In this document: one piece after another, positions 35,736 to 48,120 of the stretch
Layout: each line of letters starts with the position of its first letter
Numbering within the stretch: position 1 is the stretch's first letter
DNA from: Zhengitettix transpicula
Lineage: Eukaryota; Arthropoda; Insecta; Orthoptera; Tetrigidae
Direction of reading: 5' to 3'
DNA length: 64,000 bases
Assembly (NCBI GenBank): GCA_037074705.1
Contig: CM073591.1
Location: 72,646,532 to 72,710,531 of the forward strand
The notes under the pieces: model-generated
Seen by the model: only the letters and a program-made list of their open reading frames with translations
The model's database searches: none
What the model was told of the DNA's origin: nothing
Position numbers and translations under genes: made by a program

Positions 35736-35737
35736 TA

Positions 35738-36125
35738 TAAAGACGAAGAAGGAGTAGACGGGTTATGTACAGGGTAATCCGCGTAGTGGCCACTCCTATA
35801 GCAAAGGAAAGGGACTGAGAGGGGGGATGCGGAAAGGTAGCCAATGGTAAAAGAGGGCCTCCCCGGCTGCAGTTTTACGAATTATACCCGTCAATTCGCC
35901 TAAAAGTGATGTTGACAAATACCTAGAAAACCCTGCATCAGGTAGGTCTGGTATATGGAAATTCTCCCAAGCCATTCCGATGGCGGGAGAGGGAGGTTGG
36001 GTTGCACCATTCCCTTCGCCGTACCTCGACTACTTTTGGAGGCAGCTGGTCGACTATTCCAATAGGTATAGAGGACAACCGTATGTCCAAGGTCTGAGAT
36101 CCCGGAACATGCAACTCTCAAAACT
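35738..36125 (-). repeat. ~540-bp retroposon, minus-strand copy lacking the 5' end
   Basis: On the minus strand it runs from GTCAGTTTTGAGAGTTGCAT through CCTATTGGAATAGTCGACCA and CTACCTGATGCAGG to GGATTACCCTGTACATAACC, then CTCCTTCTTCGTCTT. It has the full middle region that other copies lose. The tail is TTC-rich, not poly(A). Confidence 0.75.
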
Positions 36126-38415
36126 GACCGAGTAATTGTTTGTAATTTAATTTAATTTAAGATTTAAGATTTATAATATAAATAAGGTTGTTGATTGAAA
36201 TGAAAATAGCAGATTAACCAAGTTTTCCTACAAATGAATTTGAAATATCTATTATGATAACTATTCAATATCAGAAATTCCTCGTTCGCCAATTAGCCTT
36301 GGTAATGTTGGAGCGTAGTGCTAATACGACTGTAAGAAACTTGCCAGTTGTGGAACAAAGTTATCTTCAAATTTTATTGTCATCACAATTCAAGGAAAAA
36401 TAATCAGTGAATTTTATTTTAAAAAAACTATTCTGCGAATTGCAATTAAAATGGCGTTTAATTATATTAATTCATTGGGAATACGTTAGTTTTTAATTAA
36501 ATTATTTTTATTTTTTCTCCATTGAACAAATAATAAGTTTAATAAATAACTTTTTTATTAATATTAGTATAAATTGGTATGTAAGAATTACGAACACGCG
36601 AGAAATTTTCAAATACAATTTTAGAGACACGTTCAGGCTGCTTCAGAAATTAGAACTCTGACCACTCCTCGAGTTTTCGCTCACGTACGAAGCCAAATTG
36701 GTTTTAGAAACCTCTGTATGAAAATTAAGATCGTAACTGCTACCTCGCTGTACTTATAATGCGTAGTTTGCAGCCGTTAGCAGGTCTCAGAACATTAGGA
36801 AATATTTAGCTGTTATTTTAATACTGCAGCCTAGTAGGTTTATTTATTAAGAAGTATTTGGACTTTCTAACGCTTACCCTTTTAAAAAACCTTACGATTC
36901 TTTCATCATTCTTCCATTTTTCTATAAATTAACTTATTATGAACAATTGTAATCAAACAGACTTTAAAATATCTTACAAATAACACAGAATTTATCTTCT
37001 AAATTAAATGTATTGCAGTTATCTTCAATGTGTTATATAGAGAGTGACGATATATAACGATTAATTTTATAGTACTAGACATAATTAACTTATAATATTA
37101 AACTAATTTCTGAACCCAAGTTGCAGTCGAAAGTGAAATCCCAGGAGTTCTCCTCGGTGAAAGAGATATTTGTCTGTTCACATAGGAGCGAAGTCTCACA
37201 TCCGTAAGATACCTGTAGAGTCGAGCTTCTGATGTCTCCTAGCCTCTACAAAAGCCCGGATCTACAGGGTAGATTACGAATGTGCTTTAGCCCATGGGGC
37301 TCAGAGAACAGTGATGAAATGCTGAAATCAGAGGAAGAAAGAAATTACACTAACTGGAAAAATTCACATTCAAATTAAATGTAAAAATGGTATGAAACGT
37401 ATATTTTTGACCTGAAAATTCTCAATTATGAATTAAGATTCTACTTACGAGGTATCATCTAGCGTCAATCATTAATTTAGTAGTATTCCAATGAAAGGAA
37501 TTAATGAAATATAAAATTTATGTGACGTTAGTAGTATTAAACTAAGTAAGCGTATACATCTTAATGAAATAAGAAGCAGAGCGTGAAAATATTTTAATAT
37601 GCTGTAAAGGTATGTTAATTGCCACAATAAATATTATAATTCACTATTTCATTAGAGTAAATAATATCCTTTTATTACTCCAACAATCAAATGTTAGGCA
37701 TATCGATTGATCCATACTATGCTAAAGATATGAGGGGAAGTTAAATGTAAATGTAACTCTCATACGTCACTATCAGGACGCACAATTTGGTAAAGCAGAA
37801 TAGGTTTCAGAAGTCCTGTCAGATTTGCAGTAAAAGAAGAAAGATGGTGGAGGGGAGCATTGTAGTCAAGAGGGAGCTTCTTTTTCGAGCAACGCCATTA
37901 TCGTTCTTAAAAATATTCATTATATTCTTATGAACGGGGTACACAGACAGTTGCAAAGTCTTTTAATCATACTCATAATCTCTTAACCTTTATGGATGAG
38001 TTATTTAGGGTACAACATATCCTTAACTGAACTCAATATAATTACTTGAGTCAATGTTTTCAGAATAGTTTTTACACTAAAAAGGTTGGCCGACACAAAG
38101 ACTCTTGATGAACTGAGCTCCGGCCTACCCCCACTACGCATGGACTAATGCGCATCCTACGTTCACATGGCTTGCCACAGCTCTCGAGTTATAACATACG
38201 AATTTTATTTTCGAACTGACATCTGGCGGGGTCTTGTAAAATCAGCAGCTCCTAACTCACGAGTTGCTCATTTATTGTGCGGGAAGTGTCGTTAGAAATA
38301 TGTTTGTTCTTCCACGTCTGTGATTGCACACTGTTCCTCTTTACTTTCCTCTATGGTTTCGAACTTTGACGACTGAAAATAGGACGACGGGAAATTCACT
38401 AGGCGCATGTCTCCC
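36126..38415. other. AT-rich DNA, nothing recognised
   Basis: No transposase, reverse transcriptase or host-like exon seen. A modestly GC-richer patch at 37.1-37.3 kb has no frame of note. Confidence 0.45.
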
Positions 38416-38449
38416 TTTTACAGCGACACGTAATGTCACGTTCACTTAT

Positions 38450-38890
38450 GCTTGAATGGGACAATAGATTCTTCTGCGAAGTGTAAGACAAGATGATGAT
38501 CTGCCAGGAGAAGTTCACCAGGACAACGTTTCTACTGTTATTACTGAGCGGAAACTGACAGATCTCTAAGGACGAACTACGACTTGTGGTGGGAATAAGT
38601 CCCAGTTCCGTACACAGAGCTTTTTGACAAAGCATAGGATATGAATAAAGGTCAAAACTTCGCACATAGGTTTTACATAACTTGACGAAGGAACAAATAA
38701 CAAACAGATTGCCTGCTTTACTGGACCAATTGATAAACTTTACCAGGTAGAGAATGCGTTTCTGTCTCTTGATGTCCTGGGGACGAATTTTGGTGTTGTA
38801 TCGTGTAAAATTGAGGGCCGACAGTCCTGTTTTGTTTTTGAACACCTTGGGAAAGTCAGGGGTTGAGGTCAGTGGTGTTTGTGGACAAAG
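38450..38890 (+). pseudogene. Mariner-like transposase N-terminal relic
   Basis: Frame pieces with stops read VITERKLTDL, then RLVVGISPSSVHRAF, NLTKEQITNRLPALLDQLINF and finally VLGTNFGVV...EGRQS. In order these resemble the mariner second helix-turn-helix (I-x-x-x-R-x-L-T-x-x-E-I-A...SSVHRIL), the L-T-x-E-Q linker and a very decayed first catalytic block (GDETWVY...KRQS). A long minus-strand frame over the same bases (38399-39106, 235 aa) has no domain and is taken as antisense chance. Confidence 0.5.
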
Positions 38891-40110
38891 GAAAAGTGGT
38901 GGGGCGGCTCCACGTGGAGGGCATGTCGGGACTGAGCACGGAAGTGTTCGTGGACTTTGAAACACACATGATTGATGTGAAATCTGGAAAAAGAGGAAGT
39001 TGGTGGTGGACTTAGGACTGGGTTTAACTGAGCAAAAGTTGAGATTTTTGACAAAAAAAAAGTTCTTGGTGGATGCCAAGGATGGAGGAAGATTGTAGAC
39101 ATCCAAGTTAGAATACGTGGGTGGGAACTGCCCGTATATGAACGTGGATATACGACGGAGTGGCGAGGGATCCTGGGGCGCCGCTGCTGAGCAGTTAACA
39201 CCCCGTGAGTCATTGGCCGACGCTGGAATAGGGGGACGTCGGGCAACGTATGCATTGTAGCTCCAAGAAAGTCAGTTCTTATTCTATTTTAATGTCTCTC
39301 CTATAATACCTGAATCATGAGTTATATAAAAAAATTCTTTATTCAACATAATTAAAATTGTAATTAATGATATATGACCCACACATTACAGTGTAACCGT
39401 TTTCAACTGAAGAGAAAATATCAAATCCAGTAATGTAAAAACGTGGCTTCTTCCACACCAAAAAATTCCAAAAAAATAAAAAGTAGTTATATCATGTTGA
39501 CATTCTTCTTTGTATGTGATTGAAGGGATCTCCTTCTTGTTGAATATATACAGAAACTGATTGCGGACCCATGAGCTAAAGTTTCTACTTAATTCTGCAT
39601 ATTCAGACTCGCCATACGTCAAAACGACCGGGAATACAATCGAACGGCATTGGCGAATGGCCGTCCACATCCTTCCAACTCCGAGAGGAATACGATTCAG
39701 AGATTTAATTGGAAACACTTTAATAGCTTCCCCATATATATTTCATTTTTTCATTTTTGGAAAAGAAGTGCTAAACAATGTCAACGAATGTCTTTCTTCA
39801 GAGTAAGACGTCTGTGAATGTTTTAAGATCTGTTTGGGTAGACAGTCCACAAGTTCTGACAATAATGGATTTGATCGACTTGTCTCGCAGTGGGATAAAT
39901 TGTTTTGAAGTTTACTTTTGAGATAATCTATGCTCTATTATACTTTTTGACATGCGATCCGTTTTAATTGGAATGCCCTTTTAACATATGTATGTAGGTT
40001 CGATACCAACTGAATGAACCTCCTCTGGTTTATTAGAGAAGCAAACAAATTCATTTATTGGAAATAAATGAAAAAATAAACAATTTATTATTTTACATTG
40101 AATAATAAAT
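38891..40110. other. Mixed segment, GC-rich to 39.26 kb then AT-rich, unassigned
   Basis: 38891-39260 is GC-rich with broken frames on both strands, perhaps the rest of the transposon upstream. 39386-39806 has overlapping frames on both strands (110 aa minus, 81 aa plus) without domains. Confidence 0.3.
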
Positions 40111-40119
40111 CCATCCAAT

Positions 40120-40480
40120 AAAACTGCAAACCAAAAAAATATCATCCGGGACATTTGGAGACACGCAAAATCCAGTCTTAAACAGCTCTGAGAATCCAAA
40201 TGGAACGAAATGAAATCAAGAAACTACTTTCCTCAATCAGCTAACTTCTACACCATAAAAAGCAATCCTTCTTTAAATAGAAGAGACCAAATTGCTATCT
40301 GCAGGATCCGCACCGCGTCACTCCAAGAGTTCTCACCTTCACCTAATAACTGGGGGAAAAAAACCGCCTCTGCTTCACCTTCATTTTCATCACACATTCA
40401 TTAATGAATGCAGCAAATTTAATCGAGAACGGAACCTCGTATTAGGAAGCGTCATAGAGATTTACTGGTCCCCCTAAAAA
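40120..40480 (+). pseudogene. Jockey-type non-LTR retrotransposon ORF2 tail, decayed
   Basis: IIRDIWRHAKSSLKQL, a stop, ESKWNEMKSRN, then SNPSLNRRDQIAICRIRTA. In the next frame HTFINECSKFNRERNLVL and VIEIYWSP. This follows the usual C-terminal order of Jockey-clade polyproteins: W-N-x-x, N-R-R-x-Q-I-x-x-x-R-L-R-x-G-H-T, then V-x-H-I-L-x-x-C-P-x-F-N-x-x-R. One stop and one frameshift show it is dead. Confidence 0.7.
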
Positions 40481-42215
40481 GGCATTATAATTTATTTATT
40501 TTTTTAAAAAAACCTATATTTTGAAATATAATGGAAACCAATGAATAATCGGTAATGGGCGTTTATAGTTGACGTGACTTTTAATAAAATAATTGTGTCC
40601 CTAACGTTGCTACATTTCCAAGCAAAAAAAAATTTTAATGTTGAAAATGTATATCGAAATGTATTTTATATGGCGAATGTAAATCACGTTTTATTCTCTA
40701 GATACTGCAGTGAATAAAAAATTTTGAAAGACATTATTTATAATATTTTTTGCATAAAATCACAAATTTAAATCTTTCACATTTCGAACTTATTTGATGT
40801 AACATATTGAAACAATTTTTAATCAAAGATACAGTTGTAGTTATTTGTCGAATTCAATCAAGATTTTCAGGGAATTGGAAATACTGTCGCAAAGAGAATA
40901 TTGTTAAATTTTACAATAGACTCTGCACAATTTACCCACAATTTGATAAAGTTGTAATTGTTATCGAGAAACAAGATTGAAAATTTAAAAGATAGAAACA
41001 CATCACTGTTCCCATTTATTTGCCAAATAATGTATCATGGATGTTGTTAAATGTTTATTCCAATATATTTCTCGAAGCAGAATATTATTGCGGAAATCTT
41101 TTGGTCGTTGATATTCAGATATAATCCTATCATTCATGATGAAATACTATATAAATCCTTTTATTTAGTAGCCAAATTCAAAATTTATGTTTTCTCGCGT
41201 GTCTCAAAAACAAATAATAAGATAACTATTTGATATAACACGTAAGATTTTTATAGACGCAGTTCTTATTTAGAATTAATAATTATATACTATCAATTTA
41301 GAAATAAGGCTGTGGGGATCAATACAATTTATTCGAAAGCAAGATTATCAGTGACGCTCTCTCAAAGCGGTAACGTGATGACGATAACAGAGAAAACTGA
41401 TGAAACGTCGTCATGCAAATTATTCTCATCCCTGTTTTCGGTAATTGAGATTGTATAGGTTTTAATGACGATTTGCTAATTTGGAAATGAGGGAATCAAA
41501 TCAGAATACGTTTAATAAGTTTAACTTCTTCCCTTCTGCATATGAAATTTTCTTGAATACTTCATTTGAAATGTTGATATATTGTAAAGGATTCATTGTA
41601 TCACAAATATGTAGGCTATTTCAATACATTTTATATAACTAACGAAAAGTTTTAGTACTCATCATAACCACATTCCCTTAACCAACATATTAAAGGACAG
41701 CTCGGTTAGGTGTTAGCTTAATTTTTCAAATACAAAATAGAACAATTTAATGAACCACATGACGTACTCTCTCTAGGGAACATGTTGGAGAAACTTACGA
41801 CAATTAGGTGAAGCTGCTTTTGTCAGGGGAAATTATTCATAGAGTTTATTTCTTGCTACTTGGTTTCATGGTCTGTTTGCTTAATGACACTAACACGGCG
41901 TTATAAATGCGTCTAAAACAGACTTCCCTACTCCAGAAAGTTTGCGGACAAACTTTACACTCACATTGGTAGGTGCCACTCACTCTCCGGAAATTAAAGT
42001 GGCGGCTGTAAAACGGAATGCAGATGCGCGGACCTTTCTTGCAGTTCTCTTGGGACAAATATAAGACGTGGATCGTGCGAAGTTTCAGGCAAATACGTAC
42101 TGATAATCTGCATGACAAAACTTAGCCCCTGGAAACTATTAAGTAAATTGTGTCAAATAAAAATTCCACACGAATCTAGAAGCACTAACTCTAATAATAT
42201 TTTTAATATTGGAGG
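40481..42215. other. AT-rich DNA; unassigned GC-richer patch at 41.85-42.12 kb
   Basis: The patch holds a 90-residue minus frame containing CECKVCPQTFW, not enough for a zinc-finger call. Otherwise nothing recognised. Confidence 0.35.
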
Positions 42216-42219
42216 GGCA

Positions 42220-42295
42220 CGGTAAAGCAGGGATTCCCCACGGGGTCCGAACGAAAAACTGGGGGTCGATGGTTCATACTGATCCAGCGGACTAT
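42220..42295 (+). mobile_element. hAT-like transposon terminus fragment
   Basis: GCAGGGATTCCCCACGGGGT, then GAACGAAAAACTGGGGGTCG. This resembles the CAGGGGTTCCCAAxCTGTGG...GGGGGTCC end shared by many hAT elements. No matching opposite end or transposase was found nearby. Confidence 0.4.
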
Positions 42296-42564
42296 TGCAG
42301 GTTCTAAAATTATATTTAATTTTTAAGGAATATAATTATCTGTTTTAAAATGAATACATTTAATATCGATTAGCATAAGACGGTTTGATCCACGCATCTG
42401 AATTCGAATGTCATGTCACTTTCCTATATGCGCGAAATGCAGCCGTAGGTAGAATTTGTAAGAAAAAATAAATTATAAAACAAGAGTTTATGAAAAATAT
42501 TCTATAAAAAAGTCAAATTTAATCATAACGCCGAAATATTATTATAAACTTTTGCTAGTGTAAT

Positions 42565-42985
42565 GAATCATTTGTAAAATAATATATTCCATATTTTAGT
42601 TGAATATAAATGACGTAAAAATATATTCTTTAAGTGTTTATTGCATTTGGGTCAGAGATTTATTTCTTGGGTAGTAGGATGATCGCTGAGAAAAACGACG
42701 TTAATATATCTCCGATTTTACGCACAATAAATAATTTTGAATTTTAAAGAAGTATTAATTACGGGCGGTATTCCTGAAATAGTTATTAAGAATTAAAATA
42801 TAATACATTTATCAGTGTTATTGAATTTTGAACATTAGGCGCTAGGACTAAAATTTCCCAATACAATACTGCGTTTATTACTATTTTGTCGCCATATAAT
42901 TAACATTATATTTATAAGCATCAGATTCCTGATAACTTTCAAACCAGCGGCGGTGTTGCAAAAGATGAGAAATTTTTTTTACAAT
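42565..42985 (-). repeat. ~485-bp repeat family, copy 3 (inverted)
   Basis: On the minus strand, AATTTCTCATC, CACCGCCGCTGG, GTTATCAGGAATCTGATGCT, ATATGGCGACAAAATAG, TCAGCGATCATCCTACTACC and ATATATTTTTACGTCA follow the same order as copy 1. Confidence 0.75.
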
Positions 42986-45900
42986 AAACTTCTGTGAGAA
43001 GAGGGGCTAAGTGTTTGTTAACATTCATGCTATGTCAAGTAAACTGTTCAGTCGTTCATATTGTAGTAAATATTATTTACAAATAATATTGAAACTTGTG
43101 ATAAGGTCGCATAATTTTCCCACAGTTGAACTAAATAGATTATTGGAGTGACGTCACAATTAACGTCATATAACGCGATGACAATTGTTACTTGCTTAAA
43201 TTTTGTTTTCCACGGAGGAACTTTGATAATATGTAAATGTGAATCAATTGATTTAGCACCTCTTTATAGCAAATAATCCAATAAAATATCAGAAAGAAGT
43301 ACTATTAGCGATTATAGAATTACACTAGTTCTCACTTGACCGAGGAGTGTCTGCTCACGTTAACAATTTATTAAGAAAAACTTGAAATCAATTAAATATT
43401 ATAGAATGCGGCGATTTACGGTCATTATTATGGAGTAATTTTACACCTACTATAAAAATTATTTCGGAAACCAGTACCGTAGCATTACATTCTTTTATAT
43501 TACGTTCTTTTATATTTTATTATTATGTAATGTGCAATACTTTTACAAATATTTTTATAATACAATGATTCACAAAATAATATATTGTTGAAGATAGCTT
43601 TCAAAAGGCATGTGGCACGCGAGCACATTATTCACTGTCAAAAATCCGTAAAAGTCCAAATTAGATTATTTATAATTGAGAATACGTTCTTAGCCTTTAA
43701 GAATTATTTAGGGACGCGATGATGATTGTACTTCTATTCCTATTTACGAAACTACATCTTAAATGGACAGATTTCGTTGGCATTGCTGAACGAACGTATG
43801 TTTTAACGAAAATTTACTGAAAAGACAAAAGAAATCATCTAAAGTAATATTATATATAAAAGTGAACGAAATAATATTGCTAATAGAAGTATATTTTATT
43901 TAAATTTATCAGCATACAATCGACAAGAATAAGAACGAGTCTCTGTCCGCGTCCAATAAACAAATGCAATTCTTTAATGATTCCCTGCGGATAATAACTA
44001 ATGGGTAAAAATTTTATTAACAGATGAACAAAGCCGATTTTAGAGATATATTAAATTAAATAAGGGGAAAGTTTATTGTAATGCAGAAATATAGGAAATG
44101 AATTCAGAAATTAATGCATAAAATCATCAGTGGCCCGTGTTAAAGTATGGATATTACTCAGATTTAAATTTATAATTTCCTATGTTGACTCAACGTATAT
44201 TATAGTCAAGGAAATGTTTGGAAACCAATATAACAATTAATATAAACGATTATGTGCATCTAAGAGCTGAAGTAGATGTTTGAAAACCGCAGACAAACTT
44301 CCAGAAATAAAATAGTTATATATTCTTTATATCAATTAGATTTCGCGAATGAATAATTCTAGTCAAACAGTTTTATGATTGTAAACAAACTATCCTAAGA
44401 AACAATTGACTTTCCAATGGCCTAATTGTATTACGTGAAGTGTTTAAAGTTGGAAATTAATTTATTGAAAGATCTAAGATAATAGTTTATGAAAGTTGGA
44501 CTTTTTCCAGCATGCTAGCATGAGCGATAAAAATAAATTTGAAATATTGTACTTAATTTAATGAATGAATTTTCAATCATATTTACCATAAAAATATATT
44601 TCCACAGTTTCCATAAAATGAAAGACTTCGATTTATTTTGTTTTATTATATTTACACCTAACATTTAATTTAACTATTCAAACTTGTTATTTATTCCTAA
44701 GTCTTCCACGCATGTGGATGATGACGTATATATTCGTCGAAACGTCGTGTGTTATCGATGAATTTACCCGGCTGGAATGTCGAGAAACCTTTATCCTGGT
44801 ATAATATTAATTGGTACATTATTCAAAAGTAATGTATATAGTTATATTTGTGATTTTAACCAAACCGTAGCCCATATCACTCCCTAATATTATATCAAAC
44901 ACAGGATGCTAAAATTTCCAAGTTCAACCTTCCACACATCAAATAAATAACTTTTTGTTTTATTTTTTTGCTTCTTTAAAATATTTCAATGTATCATGAA
45001 TATTAATTTATTAAAATTCATGTCGAAGTAAAATTTGATTAACTTACTATGATTTTATGAAATATGTCAACACTGTAGTGTATAAATTCAAAATTCTGAA
45101 CATGAAAAAATAAAACTCCCGAAAGTGAATTGTTTTTGTAGTTCATACGCATTTTACTGTGGTATAAAGGAAATTACTTAGAACTTTAAATACATAAGGT
45201 AGAGAAACATACATATTTTGTGGTTCTACCACATAACCTAACTATCTGCAATATTTTTGAATATAAAGATTTCTATGAAGAAGAAATTAAATTCATAGTT
45301 ACTAATAAACAAAAAAAGTTTAAGTCGAAGATTTTTTCAGTCAATCTACCAGTTGAGCTATTTTCAGGCAACTCACAGACAGCTCGCGTTCACAGTGTTT
45401 CCAAATGAAATATTATAACATTAACTGGTAATATTAAAAAGACAACACACTTATCTCTTAGAGACAACAAGGATTTAGCTGTAAAAAAGTTGTTTATGAA
45501 AAATACAAAATGTTTTTATTGTTACAAGTTGCTTAAAGAAAAGGTTTTATTAATATTATTTATGTAAATTCAAACATAAATTGTTGGCTAAATACGGGAA
45601 AATGATGAAATACGAAAATAAATAGTTTAATTTAAATAGCAATCTGATATCTAGTAATGAGGCACGAAGTTTTTCGAATGGAAATATGCTAAGATAAGGA
45701 CAATGAAAAAACTCGTTTTAGAAAAAGTTGACCGATAAATTTCGATACGAATGTAATTTTTTTAGTTACAAATTGTTGGTAACAACATTATTAGTGTTAA
45801 GTATTCGACATTATTTATTTTTGGAAAATTAATACAAATACATTAACTTATAGAGATTATTGAATAATGGTTTTACTTACAAACATAAACGGCTATATAT

Positions 45901-46870
45901 TTTTAATCTTTATAGTGATTATTGAAGTTTCCTCCCCTAATATCTGCCAATGCGATCTAAAGGTAACGATGTAAGGATTTTGATAGCTATAATAAGATTA
46001 ATTTATCCAACCTACAATGTTCATATTATTAACCTATTCTTTTATCAGTTTTATGCATTGTTCATTGAATGCCATTTAAGACGCCATTTATAATTCACTT
46101 TAATAAAAAAACAGAGCATTCAAAAATGTTTAACTAATTTTTGGAACACTTCCGTAAATTTTCCTTAACGTATTACTTAATAATATGAAATATTACTAAA
46201 GTAGTTGGATAATAATTCATAACTATCCTCTATTATTCCCATATAATCTTTCGCTTATGATTTTTTCTCAAATAGATTTAGCTTGAATCACCACCAGTAT
46301 ATTTTCGTGTTCTTTAAATCTACAGATTTCATTACGTGGTACGTTTTCGCTCCAAGCATCAAAATTTATATTCGTATCGAAAGCGAGACATTTAATTTAC
46401 TGTTATTAAGGATTTGACTTAATGTATATCTGGAAGTATTGCAAAATTAATCTTATAAGCAAACATTTGGAACTGTAAAGTTGTGGCATGGAATTGAAGC
46501 TCTCAGTTCCCATCCATTTTAGCGCCAACAGCGAAAATTTTATGTGTGGTATTTTATGAGCCTATAAACACTTGTTGACGAGGAAATTATAGGCCAGAAT
46601 TCATGATCTTCTCTTTCTCCGTGAAGAAATGTTATACTATCTAAAGAACATCAATCCGGAATAAAAGTTTCGCGGCGATTATTGATGGCTTTTTGAAATA
46701 TTTACTCTTAATATGTAAGTCCCTCAAATATTTGTTGATAGTTCAGATAAAATTATTTTCAGACGATATAACTCCTTTTGCGTAGAGGTCTAAAATTTAA
46801 TAAATTCAGGCTTTAGCTATAATAAATTACGATATCACAATGTGTTTATTCCACGATGCAGACACCTGAA
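42986..46870. other. AT-rich intergenic DNA, nothing recognised
   Basis: About 3.9 kb without protein-like frames. A TGACGTCA octamer lies at 43149-43156 and a CGTCGAAACGTCGTG-like scrap at about 44735-44752. Confidence 0.5.
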
Positions 46871-46968
46871 AATGCTTATTCGAGGGAGGACCACCCAGCT
46901 GCCGTTCGTATCATTAATAAACTTGCTGTCAATATTTGGAGAAAACACTTACTTTAATCGGCCTTGAC

Positions 46969-46985
46969 AACTTTGCTACAGCAAG
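46969..46985 (+). repeat. Target-site duplication, left
   Basis: AACTTTGCTACAGCAAG, identical to 47528-47544; it marks the insertion point of the retroposon. Confidence 0.85.
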
Positions 46986-47527
46986 GCCTGCGAGGGCTAT
47001 TCTCTCGCAGGTAGAACCTTGTAGGAGAGATTCGAAGGGACTACCTTTCGGGATACCTTTTCCTCTCCGTTTTTGAACTAAGGTTCCCACAAGCCGAGGC
47101 ACCTCGGCCTGTTTAGAGAGGTGTTTGTTCCGGGGTCTCAGACCTTGGGCATACGGTAAGAGCTGTCCGCTATTCCCATTGGAATAGTCGGCCAGCTGCC
47201 TCCTAAACTGGCCAAGGCATGGCGAGGGGTAAGCTGCGACCCCACAGCAAACCCCTCTACCGCCATCGGAAGGGCGTGGGACAAGTACCGTATGCCCGAC
47301 CTACCTTATGCAGGTTTTTATAGGGTTTGTCCTTCATTACGTTTAGGCGAATGCCGGGTAGGATCCTTAAACCATAGTCCGGGGGCCCTAGTTACCCTTG
47401 GCTACCTTCCTCCATCCTTCCGCATCCCCCCTTTCAAATCCCGTTCCTATGCTGTAAGAGGGGAGTTGCCACTATGTGGATTACCTATACATAGCCTGCC
47501 TACACCCCCCCCCCCCCCTAAAAAAAA
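46986..47527 (+). mobile_element. ~540-bp poly(A)-tailed retroposon (SINE-like), complete copy
   Basis: Flanked by a perfect 17-bp target duplication (AACTTTGCTACAGCAAG at 46969-46985 and 47528-47544), it ends in (C)n then (A)n, the signature of LINE-machinery retroposition. The 5' end can form an 8-bp hairpin (CCTGCGAG 46987-46994 with CTCGCAGG 47004-47011). A second palindrome, CCGAGGCACCTCGG, is at 47094-47107. I see no convincing tRNA A/B boxes at the start and no protein; the plus frame at 47292-47642 runs out of the element and is not a gene. This copy defines the limits of the family. Confidence 0.85.
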
Positions 47528-47544
47528 AACTTTGCTACAGCAAG
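47528..47544 (+). repeat. Target-site duplication, right
   Basis: Identical to 46969-46985; its first two A residues may belong to the poly(A) tail. Confidence 0.85.
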
Positions 47545-48120
47545 CTGAATTGTCCATAAGAGGTGTGGAGCTAAGATTTCTTAAATTCGAAGGTTTTTCT
47601 CAAGATTTTAATCTGGATCTTTTCAAGACTCCTGAGGCCTAATACCAGCCTTTGGCGTGTTTATCCTAACCATTGTTAGGATTCCCTGCACTAAATTCTA
47701 AGGTAAGACACTGCCATGGTTAAAGCACACAGTTACGTAGGAACCTACGCCTTTACCTTCAGTGGAAAGCCAACGTGAACTCTCCGCGTATGTAGAAGGA
47801 GCGTATTACTGGAGCGATGCGCTGACCTTAAAACAAACTATTCAACTGAGCTCTGCAATCAACAAATCGCATAATGTATACAAGTACAAAGCAGAACAAT
47901 GTGTACTGCACTTTGTAGAGACGCGGAATACTGTAACAACTGAACTGTACATTTCCGGGTAATTTTAAACCTATATTTAGTTGACTTCGTGGCTCAAATT
48001 CGAGTCGTGAGTCCTGAGTCACAGCTTGTGCAAGACTACTCGAGTCATACCTAGTTTGGAGCAATACCAAACACTCAGATTATTGCTACTTTATTCTTGA
48101 CGAAGCAGATTGGCAAGAGT
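47545..48120. other. GC-richer host DNA 3' of the retroposon, unidentified
   Basis: Removing the insertion and one duplication restores a continuous less AT-rich segment (about 46.86-46.98 plus 47.55-48.12 kb). Short frames, e.g. 47762-47962 +, have no domain. Possibly an older repeat. Confidence 0.3.

Noticed and set aside
38399..39106. 235-residue minus-strand frame
   Set aside because: No domain; the plus strand of the same bases carries ordered mariner transposase blocks, so the frame is probably antisense chance.
47292..47642. 116-residue plus frame and its relatives at 55.9 and 22.0 kb
   Set aside because: It lies in the noncoding retroposon and runs across the poly(A) tail and target duplication into host DNA; other copies break it.
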